In this document: positions 1 to 5,702 of the stretch, in pieces
Layout of the letters: each line of letters opens with the position of its first letter
Numbering within the stretch: the first letter of the stretch is position 1
Assembly (NCBI GenBank): GCA_020201415.1
Contig: JAIVGW010000245.1
Span: forward strand, 1 to 6,458
Source: Lentisphaerota bacterium
GTDB lineage: Bacteria > Verrucomicrobiota > Kiritimatiellia > JAAZAB01
DNA length: 6,458 bases
Direction of reading: 5' to 3'
Made by a program: the position numbers and the translations under genes
Notes under the pieces: generated by a model
The model's input: the letters and a program-made list of their open reading frames with translations, nothing else
The model's database searches: none
What the model was told of the DNA's origin: nothing

Positions 1-578
1 TGCGCGCCCAGCAGGTTATAATAGGCCTGCTGCACACTCAACACCAGATTCTGGAAAGTCCGGTTGAAATCATAATTGGCGGCCGCCAATTGCTGAAGCG
101 CCTGCTCACGCCGGGCGCTGCGCCCGCCGAAATCCAGCAGCAACCAGGTCAATTCTGCCCGCGGACCGTAACTGGTGGTATCCAACTCGCTTTGCAGATT
201 ATTATCGTCGCTTCGCTGCCAGGCCAGACGTCCGCTTAAGTTCAACTGCGGATAATAATCGCTTTCCGCCTGATGCACAACGGCTTCACTGGAACGCGCC
301 TGCTGCCAGGCCTGGCGCAGAGCGGGATGATGCATCAACGCGATTTCGAGAAGCTGGGCCAGACTCAAAGGCTCGGCAAAATCCGCGATCAGACGTTGCC
401 CCTGCCGGCTGCGGGAGGCGTAATCATCCACGGGCGTCTCATCCCCGGCAGGCTGCCACATATCGGCATAGCTCTCCGGCGCCTTGATGGAACGGCAGCC
501 CGAGCCTGTTCCGATAATCAGCGCCCCAAAAATTACTACAAGCGGTATTCGCTTCCGGCCTTGCAGCTCAGGCAACAT
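1..578 (-). CDS. TolC/NodT-type outer-membrane efflux lipoprotein, partial (C-terminus beyond left edge)
   Basis: This is the outer-membrane channel component of a tripartite export system (RND, ABC or MFS type), expected to span outer membrane and periplasm as a trimer. The visible 192 residues start at ATG 576-578 and stay open to the left edge. Residues 8-10 (RKR) precede a hydrophobic stretch (about 11-25) that ends at Cys28 in the context TGSGC, which suggests a type II signal peptide, although the lipobox is not canonical. From residue 63 comes a typical outer-membrane-factor repeat start (LSLAQLLEIALMHHPALRQA), then YYPQLNLSG (about 104-112) and a strand-plus-helix segment LTWLLLDFGGRSARREQA (about 137-154), all characteristic of the TolC family. 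About half of the usual 450-500 residues is missing. The gene lies 24 nt after the epimerase and has a strong GGGAGG site at 584-589. The family is clear; the pump partner and substrate cannot be told. Confidence 0.86.
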   Translation of the reverse strand, partial: MLPELQGRKRIPLVVIFGALIIGTGSGCRSIKAPESYADMWQPAGDETPVDDYASRSRQGQRLIADFAEPLSLAQLLEIALMHHPALRQAWQQARSSEAVVHQAESDYYPQLNLSGRLAWQRSDDNNLQSELDTTSYGPRAELTWLLLDFGGRSARREQALQQLAAANYDFNRTFQNLVLSVQQAYYNLLGA

Positions 579-583
579 AACAA

Positions 584-589
584 CCTCCC
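584..589 (-). promoter_or_regulatory. Ribosome binding site of the efflux lipoprotein gene
   Basis: The minus strand reads GGGAGG followed by five bases (TTGTT) and ATG at 576-578. It lies in the 24-nt gap after the epimerase stop codon and supports this ATG as the start of a gene whose reading frame runs off the window. Confidence 0.75.
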
Positions 590-602
590 GTCAGATATTT
601 TC

Positions 603-1607
603 TCAACCATAGTATTCACGATACCAGGCCACAAACTGCCGGACCCCATCCTCGATCGGGGTCGCAGGAACAAAGCCGACGGCGCTGTTTAAATCGGCAA
701 CATCCGCACAGGTGTCGGGCACATCGCAGGAAGGCAGGGGCTGATAAACCTGGCGCGCCTTGCGGCCCAGGCATTCCTCCAGGATGGCAATCAGGCGCGC
801 GACTTTAACCGGCTGATTATTGCCGATATTATAAAGTCGGTAAGGGGCCGCGCTGCTGCCGGGGTCCGGGCTGGCCCCTGACCAGTTGGGATCGGGTTCC
901 GCCGGCCTATCCAGCACGCGCAGCAATCCCTCCACGATATCATCTATGTAAGTAAAATCGCGTGAGACCTCGCCATGGTTGAACACGGTGATCGGTTCGT
1001 CGCGTAAAATCGCCCTGGTAAAGGAGAACATTGCCATGTCGGGACGCCCCCAAGGCCCGTACACGGTAAAAAAACGCAGGCCGGTAGTTGGCAGTGAGTA
1101 AAGGTGGCTGTAGGCATGCGCCATCAGTTCATTGGCCTTCTTGGTGGCTGCGTAAAGACTCAAGGGGTGGTCCACATTCTGATGCACTGAAAATGGCGCC
1201 ACGGTATTGGCGCCATAGACTGAACTGGAAGAGGCATACACCAAGTGACGCACTTTGGCGGCACGGCAACCCTCCAGCATATTGGCAAACCCCAACAGGT
1301 TGGCATCCACGTAAGCTGCCGGGTTTTCCAGGGAATACCGCACACCCGCCTGGGCCGCCAGGTGCGCCACGGTTGTGGGGGTAATTTCCGCAAAATAATC
1401 ACGCAGACCGGCGCGATCGGCTACATTCAGGAGCCGGAAAGAGAACCCGGGGTGCTGCCTCAACAAATCCAGCCGCGCCTGCTTGAGCGCCACATCGTAA
1501 TAATCGTTAAGATTATCCAGACCGGCCACTATGTCGCCCCGTGCCAGCAGGCGGCGGCACAGATGGTAACCGATAAAACCAGCGGCTCCCGTAACCAGCA
1601 CCTTCAT
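603..1607 (-). CDS. NAD-dependent epimerase, UDP-glucuronate 4-epimerase-like
   Basis: An extended short-chain dehydrogenase/reductase of 334 residues, the usual family length. The likely reaction is interconversion of UDP-glucuronate and UDP-galacturonate in the cytoplasm, supplying sugar for capsule, lipopolysaccharide or exopolysaccharide. The N-terminal NAD motif is TGAAGFIG (residues 6-13). The segment DNLNDYYDVALKQARL (31-46) is the signature that separates UDP-glucuronate 4-epimerases from GalE and GlcNAc epimerases. SSSSVYG (126-132) with Ser127, and Tyr152 with Lys156 in YAATK, form the catalytic triad. RFFTVYGPWGRPDMA and SRDFTYIDDIVEG are the later substrate and cofactor segments, and YNIGNNQPV lies in the C-terminal part. 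An AGGGAG site seven bases upstream fits the ATG at 1605-1607. It follows the dehydrogenase by 54 nt and precedes the efflux gene by 24 nt. A different UDP-uronate or related sugar as substrate cannot be excluded. Confidence 0.92.
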   Translation of the reverse strand: MKVLVTGAAGFIGYHLCRRLLARGDIVAGLDNLNDYYDVALKQARLDLLRQHPGFSFRLLNVADRAGLRDYFAEITPTTVAHLAAQAGVRYSLENPAAYVDANLLGFANMLEGCRAAKVRHLVYASSSSVYGANTVAPFSVHQNVDHPLSLYAATKKANELMAHAYSHLYSLPTTGLRFFTVYGPWGRPDMAMFSFTRAILRDEPITVFNHGEVSRDFTYIDDIVEGLLRVLDRPAEPDPNWSGASPDPGSSAAPYRLYNIGNNQPVKVARLIAILEECLGRKARQVYQPLPSCDVPDTCADVADLNSAVGFVPATPIEDGVRQFVAWYREYYG

Positions 1608-1614
1608 GCTTTTG

Positions 1615-1620
1615 CTCCCT
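1615..1620 (-). promoter_or_regulatory. Ribosome binding site of the epimerase gene
   Basis: AGGGAG on the minus strand lies seven bases before the ATG at 1605-1607, inside the 54-nt gap after the dehydrogenase gene. No promoter-like boxes or terminator-like hairpin are evident in that gap, so read-through from upstream is likely. Confidence 0.7.
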
Positions 1621-1661
1621 TTGGTAAACCGTCCGCCGGAAAACCAGCATCCGTACGGCTT

Positions 1662-2921
1662 TCAGAGCGTATGCTCGGCCAAAAATGCCGCTTCGGCCGC
1701 CCGGTCCCAGTTTTCGGTCTTGAGCAAGGGCATGGATTGCGCCTGGGGATAAAGCACGATTTTACCCTCGACCACGGCATCACGCACCAACGCCAGCGCT
1801 TCGGGAAACCGGTCCAGGCTGCCCACCATATCCAGATGGCGCCCCGGATCAATCTCACCGGCTGCCACCATGCGCAGGGCTTCGGCCACATCCGCCGGAC
1901 TGCCGCCACTGGAACCGCACAACCGGATTTCATCGTAATGCACGCGCAAGGTGTCCAGGTCAATAATATGCTCCCCGCGTTTCAAACCGCCGAACAGGTT
2001 CAACACACCGCCCTTGGCCAGATGCTGCTGGCACTCCATCTGCACCTGGCGCACGCCGACGGCGGCAATGATGTCATCAGCCCCGCGGCCAGCGCTCAGC
2101 TTACGGACCAGACCCCAGACTTCAGCCGCCGGCACGGCATGTAATTGCACTCCGGCGGCGCGAGCCTTCTCTCCCAAGCGTTCACGCAACCAGACCAGGC
2201 GCTCCTCCAGAACATCAGTCACGACCAGATGCGCCGGGTTGAAACGCAGGGCCGCCTCGGCATGCAGACGCCCCATCGGCCCCGCGCCAATAACCACGCT
2301 CACCCCGCCCCGCAACAGACCCAGGCCGGGACGGCGCGGCGCCAGCGGCGTATCCTGATGGATGTGCACATGCCGATCCTGAGCCGAAATCACGCAGGAC
2401 AAGGGCTCGCAAAGCGCCCCGGCAAAAAAAGGAATTTCATCCGTAGGCAAGGGCACCAGGCATTGCGCCGCCAAAGTCTCCTCGGTCACCAGCATATATT
2501 CCGCCAGATGGCCCGGCAGGGAGTAACCCACCGCCACCTTGTGCATGTCCGCCGCCTGATTGCGATAACGCTCACGATGGTTAACCGGAGGATGATCCAC
2601 GGCCGGCTGGGTGGCATAACGCCGTCCGAGCTGATATTGACCGGACACCTCGTCGCCGACGGCCACTACGGTGACACAACCCTCGTCGCCGAGAATGACG
2701 GGGTAGCGCTCCATGTCCCAGCCATTGATAAAGGTATGCTCGCTGCCCTGCGCCACCAGTTTGAGGATGGACGAACAGACTCCCGCGGCATCCACCCGCG
2801 CCAGCAGTTGGCGCGGCCCCGGACGGGGCACGGGCACGGTATCCACACTGATCCTGTCGAATCCGGCGCCATGCAGCCGCACGGCCTGCATGGTTGCGGG
2901 AATTTCTCCTAAAGCTTGCAT
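1662..2921 (-). CDS. Zinc-type alcohol/polyol dehydrogenase (MDR superfamily, sorbose-1-phosphate reductase-like)
   Basis: A medium-chain dehydrogenase/reductase, probably oxidising or reducing a polyol or sugar (phosphate) with NAD(P). Starting at ATG 2919-2921 it has 419 residues, long for the superfamily (about 340-380) but close to the sorbose-1-phosphate reductase-like branch as I recall it. The catalytic N-terminal half shows AGVCSS (Cys49), YPVILGDEGC (Asp79-Glu80) and CEPLSC (Glu172), the zinc-ligand positions of the family, but with Asp where His is usual. The structural-zinc Cys tetrad is absent. The Rossmann motif GAGPMG is at 212-217, followed by LVVTDVLEERL. I chose ATG 2919-2921 over the in-frame ATG 2934-2936 because AAGGAG lies six bases before the former, while nothing like a ribosome site precedes the latter. 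The gene follows E3 by 11 nt (or overlaps it by 4 nt with the longer start). The substrate is not determinable; butanediol- or threonine-dehydrogenase-like activity is an alternative. Confidence 0.85.
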   Translation of the reverse strand: MQALGEIPATMQAVRLHGAGFDRISVDTVPVPRPGPRQLLARVDAAGVCSSILKLVAQGSEHTFINGWDMERYPVILGDEGCVTVVAVGDEVSGQYQLGRRYATQPAVDHPPVNHRERYRNQAADMHKVAVGYSLPGHLAEYMLVTEETLAAQCLVPLPTDEIPFFAGALCEPLSCVISAQDRHVHIHQDTPLAPRRPGLGLLRGGVSVVIGAGPMGRLHAEAALRFNPAHLVVTDVLEERLVWLRERLGEKARAAGVQLHAVPAAEVWGLVRKLSAGRGADDIIAAVGVRQVQMECQQHLAKGGVLNLFGGLKRGEHIIDLDTLRVHYDEIRLCGSSGGSPADVAEALRMVAAGEIDPGRHLDMVGSLDRFPEALALVRDAVVEGKIVLYPQAQSMPLLKTENWDRAAEAAFLAEHTL

Positions 2922-2927
2922 GATCCG

Positions 2928-2933
2928 CTCCTT
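2928..2933 (-). promoter_or_regulatory. Ribosome binding site of the dehydrogenase gene, overlapping the E3 stop codon
   Basis: AAGGAG on the minus strand lies six bases before ATG 2919-2921. Its first base is the last base of the E3 stop codon TGA (2933-2935). This site decides the start in favour of the shorter protein and suggests translational coupling with E3. Confidence 0.75.
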
Positions 2934-4339
2934 CATTTACGCTTGCGCGGGCGCGCCGGTGGAGCATGTACACAATGCCCCGCCACGACATGCGCCGCTT
3001 CCATCCAGGCCTCCGACAATGTCGGGTGGGCATGCACAGTGCCCGCCACTTCACTGATGGTCAACTCCTGCTGTACTGCCAGGGTGGCCTCAGCAATCAG
3101 TTCCGTCGCATGCGCGCCCACAGCCTGCGCGCCCAGGATCTGGCCGGTTCCGGCATCAGTAACCCACTTTACAAATCCGGCGGTGACATTGGCGGCCAGC
3201 GCCTTGCCCAGCGCGGTAAAAACGAATTTTCCGACGTTTACATTCAAGCCGAGGCCGGCGGCTTCCTGCTCGGTCAGACCGACCGTTCCGACCTCCGGCG
3301 CCGTGAAAATACAGGATGGAATTGCCGCCCGCGGCTGAATCGGGCCCGGCGACATGATCGTCGCCACCGCCCGCGTCCCCTGGTTGGTGGCAGCGTGCGC
3401 CAACTGCGGGCCGCCGTTGATATCACCCACCGCAAAAATATTGGCTGCCCGCGTCCGGCAGTTTTCATCCACCTCGATAAAACCGCGCTCATCAGGCGTC
3501 AGCCCGACACGTTCCAACCCCAGGTCGGAACTACAGGGCTTGCGGCCCACCGCCACCAGCAATCCTTCCGCCTGCAACTTTTCACCGCCGGCCACGGCGC
3601 TCACGCCGCCCTCATCAGCAACAACCTGCTCCAGAGCGCCGCCGGTGATGATTTTAATCTTCAGACGGCGCTCCATGTGCCGGCGCACTTCCATACGGAC
3701 ATCCCGATCCAGCAGCTGCAGGATGTCATCAAGCAGCTCTACCACCGTGACCTGCGCCCCCAACTGGGCTGCCAGACAGGCCAACTCGCAACCAATGATC
3801 CCCCCGCCCATCACGATCAGCGAGCGCGGCAAAGCCGGCAGGTCGAGAAACGCGCGGCTGTCGTACACCCTGGCATGATCAGGCAGACTGCCGGGCCGCG
3901 CCGACTGCGCGCCGGCGGCAATGACCACATAATCAGTTTCCAGCTTTTCCGCCGCCGCGTCTGCGCCCTGAACTTCCACATGGCGCCGATCCAGCAGCCG
4001 GGCATGTCCCTGATAAACCTTGACCTTGTAAGCCTGCAACAGCTGCCCGATGCCGCCGCGTAATTTGGCGACCACCTGCTGCTTGCGCTGCAACAGCGCC
4101 GCATAGTCCACCGTTGCATCCTTGACAAGCAGCCCCATCTCCGCTGCGTCCTGAATTTCACTCAGCAAGCCGGCGGAAGCCAGCATGGTCTTGGTTGGTA
4201 TGCAACCCCAATTCAGGCAGGTCCCCCCCAGAAGTTCACGCTCAACCAAGGCCACCCTGGCGCCCATTTGCGCGGCCCGGATGGCGGCCGGATATCCCCC
4301 GGGACCGCCGCCAATTACGATCAAATCATATTTTTCCAT
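2933..4339 (-). CDS. lpdA: Dihydrolipoamide dehydrogenase (E3 of 2-oxoacid dehydrogenase complex)
   Basis: E3 reoxidises dihydrolipoyl-lysine on E2 and passes electrons through a disulfide and FAD to NAD+; it acts as a cytoplasmic homodimer bound to the E2 core. The 468 residues match the usual length. The FAD motif GGGPGG is at 10-15. The redox pair Cys41 and Cys46 lies in GGTCLNWGCIPTK. The NAD-binding motif GGGIIG is at 178-183. NIFAVGDINGG is the second FAD contact, and the dimer-interface His438-Glu443 sits in HPTLSE, completing the active site. Every catalytic residue I can place is present. The C-terminus has a basic Pro/Arg/Lys-rich tail (about 459-468, ending RKRK) beyond the usual end. 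The start ATG 4337-4339 lies inside the end of the E2 gene, giving a 19-nt overlap, with GGAGG ten bases upstream. The enzyme type is certain; E3 may also serve other lipoyl complexes. Confidence 0.97.
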   Translation of the reverse strand: MEKYDLIVIGGGPGGYPAAIRAAQMGARVALVERELLGGTCLNWGCIPTKTMLASAGLLSEIQDAAEMGLLVKDATVDYAALLQRKQQVVAKLRGGIGQLLQAYKVKVYQGHARLLDRRHVEVQGADAAAEKLETDYVVIAAGAQSARPGSLPDHARVYDSRAFLDLPALPRSLIVMGGGIIGCELACLAAQLGAQVTVVELLDDILQLLDRDVRMEVRRHMERRLKIKIITGGALEQVVADEGGVSAVAGGEKLQAEGLLVAVGRKPCSSDLGLERVGLTPDERGFIEVDENCRTRAANIFAVGDINGGPQLAHAATNQGTRAVATIMSPGPIQPRAAIPSCIFTAPEVGTVGLTEQEAAGLGLNVNVGKFVFTALGKALAANVTAGFVKWVTDAGTGQILGAQAVGAHATELIAEATLAVQQELTISEVAGTVHAHPTLSEAWMEAAHVVAGHCVHAPPARPRKRK

Positions 4340-5643
4340 AAGGCAACATCCTCCAGCAGACTGCGGACTTTATTGACAAAACGCGCGGCCAGGGCGCCAT
4401 CCACCAGCCGGTGATCCGAAGAGAGCGTGATTTTCATGATCGAACGCACCACCACTTTGCCCTGGCGCGCCACCGGCTGCTGCTGCACTGTGGCCACCGC
4501 CAGAATGGCGCTTTCGCCGGGATTGATGATAGCCGTGAAATTCTCGACATCCAGCATCCCCATATTGGACACGGTAAACGTGCCGCCGCGCATTTCTTCC
4601 GGCGCCAGCTTGCCGTCACGGGCGCGCACGGCCAACTGCGCGGCCTGCCGGTTCAGTTCGTCCAGACCCAGACGATCGGCCTCCCGGATAACGGGCACCA
4701 CCAGACCGTCCGGTACGGCCACCGCCATGCCGATATTGACGCGGCTGCGCCGCCGCACACTCCGGCCATCGGTGCTGCTGTTCACCAAAGGAAATTCCCG
4801 CAGGGCCAGCGCCGCCGCCTTGAGCACGCAGGCATTCAGGGAACAATTGCCGCCGGATTTTTTCAGGTCCTTGCGCCAGGCCAGCACTTCGGTGACGTCC
4901 ACGCTCACGGTAACGAAAAAATGCGGAATACCCGAAGTGCTCTGAAGCATGCGGCGCGCGATAACCTGTCGCATAGGACTCAGCGGTTGGGGTTTTTCCG
5001 CGACCGCGGCCTTGATTTCCTCAACACCGATACGTTGGCCGCAGTCCAATTCCAGCACATTAATCGACTCACGCAACGCCAGGACGCGAGCGGCCGGCGT
5101 CAAGCGCAGGGCATTGTATCCGCTGGTTTCCATGTAATCCAGCACATCGCGCTCAACTACCCGCCCCCCCGGTCCCGTGCCGGCCAGTTCGGAGGCCTCC
5201 AGCGGCAGCGTCTTCAGTAAACGGCGCGCGCGCGGCGAAACACCGCGTCTGGCCGGCACGGCCGGCGCGGCCGGAACCTGGGCCGGCGGCGGGGCAGCCG
5301 GCGCGGAGGCCGCCGGGCGGGAGGGCGCGGGAACGGCAGCGGGGATGGGGGCGGCAGCAGGGGTTTTCCGGGCCGGCGGCGGCGGCAGTTCCGGCAACGA
5401 CTCGCCGGGGGTGCCGACAAATCCCACGGGGGTGGTCACCGGTACGGTCTGACCTTCCTTGACAATGATCGCCAGCAGCGTGCCTTCGAAAAAGCTCTCC
5501 ACTTCCAGCACGGCCTTGTCGGTTTCGATTTCAAAGAGGATATCGCCTTTGGCGACGCTATCCCCTACCTGCTTGTGCCACTTGACAATGGTGGATTCCT
5601 CCACCGTCTGTCCTAATTTGGGCATGATAATGGTCTGAGCCAT
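4321..5643 (-). CDS. Dihydrolipoamide acyltransferase (E2), probably of a pyruvate dehydrogenase complex
   Basis: E2 is the core of the complex: it carries the acyl group on a lipoyl arm and transfers it to CoA. Starting at ATG 5641-5643 it has 440 residues. The order is: one lipoyl domain (about 1-78) with lipoylation Lys43 in ETDKAVLE; a Pro/Ala-rich flexible linker (about 84-133); a peripheral-subunit-binding domain (about 134-171) with SPRARRL and GTGPGGRV; a second, degenerate segment of similar pattern (about 180-215); and the catalytic domain from about 221. The catalytic domain has SNMGM (359-363), INPGESAILAV and DHRLVDG with His411 and Asp415. The GGTFTVSNMGM and AIINP patterns fit pyruvate-type E2s, but the substrate is an inference. 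I chose ATG 5641-5643 rather than the in-frame ATG at 5653-5655 because GGAG stands six bases before the former and MAQTIIMPKLG is the typical family N-terminus. It overlaps E3 by 19 nt. Confidence 0.95.
   Translation of the reverse strand: MAQTIIMPKLGQTVEESTIVKWHKQVGDSVAKGDILFEIETDKAVLEVESFFEGTLLAIIVKEGQTVPVTTPVGFVGTPGESLPELPPPPARKTPAAAPIPAAVPAPSRPAASAPAAPPPAQVPAAPAVPARRGVSPRARRLLKTLPLEASELAGTGPGGRVVERDVLDYMETSGYNALRLTPAARVLALRESINVLELDCGQRIGVEEIKAAVAEKPQPLSPMRQVIARRMLQSTSGIPHFFVTVSVDVTEVLAWRKDLKKSGGNCSLNACVLKAAALALREFPLVNSSTDGRSVRRRSRVNIGMAVAVPDGLVVPVIREADRLGLDELNRQAAQLAVRARDGKLAPEEMRGGTFTVSNMGMLDVENFTAIINPGESAILAVATVQQQPVARQGKVVVRSIMKITLSSDHRLVDGALAARFVNKVRSLLEDVALWKNMI
4350..4354 (-). promoter_or_regulatory. 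Ribosome binding site of the E3 gene, inside the E2 coding region
   Basis: GGAGG on the minus strand is ten bases before the E3 ATG (4337-4339), a slightly long spacing. It is also read as codons near the C-terminus of E2, so E2 termination and E3 initiation are probably coupled. Confidence 0.55.
5245..5394 (-). repeat. Low-complexity GC-rich stretch encoding the Ala/Pro linker of E2
   Basis: About 150 bases made almost entirely of GCx and CCx codons (minus strand) encode roughly 50 residues that are mostly Ala and Pro, with a few Ser, Val, Lys and Arg. On the plus strand this reads as short imperfect GGCCGGCGGCGG-type units (for example near 5280 and 5370). It is the mobile linker between the lipoyl and subunit-binding domains. 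Such stretches vary in length by slippage or recombination between related strains. Confidence 0.7.
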
Positions 5644-5649
5644 GTTATT

Positions 5650-5653
5650 CTCC
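5650..5653 (-). promoter_or_regulatory. Ribosome binding site of the E2 gene
   Basis: GGAG on the minus strand is six bases before ATG 5641-5643. Two of its bases lie within the in-frame upstream ATG (5653-5655) and its Glu codon, so the upstream ATG would lack any site of its own. The 59-nt gap between E1 beta and E2 shows nothing else that I recognise. Confidence 0.65.
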
Positions 5654-5702
5654 ATGTTTAACGCCGTCGCTGCATCATCTGACTGGCATACGGCGCAAGC
5701 GG

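Noticed and set aside
273..692. Plus-strand open frame of 139 codons across the efflux and epimerase gene ends
   Set aside because: It spans the antisense of two real genes and their gap. The minus-strand frame over 1-578 encodes a clear TolC-family protein instead.
1651..1658. CCGTACGG palindrome in the dehydrogenase-epimerase gap, considered as an operator or terminator stem
   Set aside because: It is only eight bases and perfectly self-complementary with no loop or T-run, and it has no second copy nearby. Chance is sufficient.
1245..2912. Two adjacent plus-strand open frames (299 and 255 codons) opposite the dehydrogenase and epimerase
   Set aside because: They are antisense to two well-supported genes, with low-complexity His/Arg/Gln composition and no ribosome site or motif.
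2966..4063. Long plus-strand open frame (365 codons) opposite E3
   Set aside because: It lies entirely antisense to a gene with all catalytic motifs. The product is rich in Arg, His and Gln with no recognisable domain, as expected from the reverse of GC-rich codons.
4411..5220. Plus-strand open frame of 269 codons opposite E2
   Set aside because: Its composition mirrors the E2 codons; there is no domain and no upstream ribosome site that I can see.
5177..5452. Gly/Ala-rich plus-strand frame resembling a structural protein
   Set aside because: It is the antisense reading of the Ala/Pro linker of E2.
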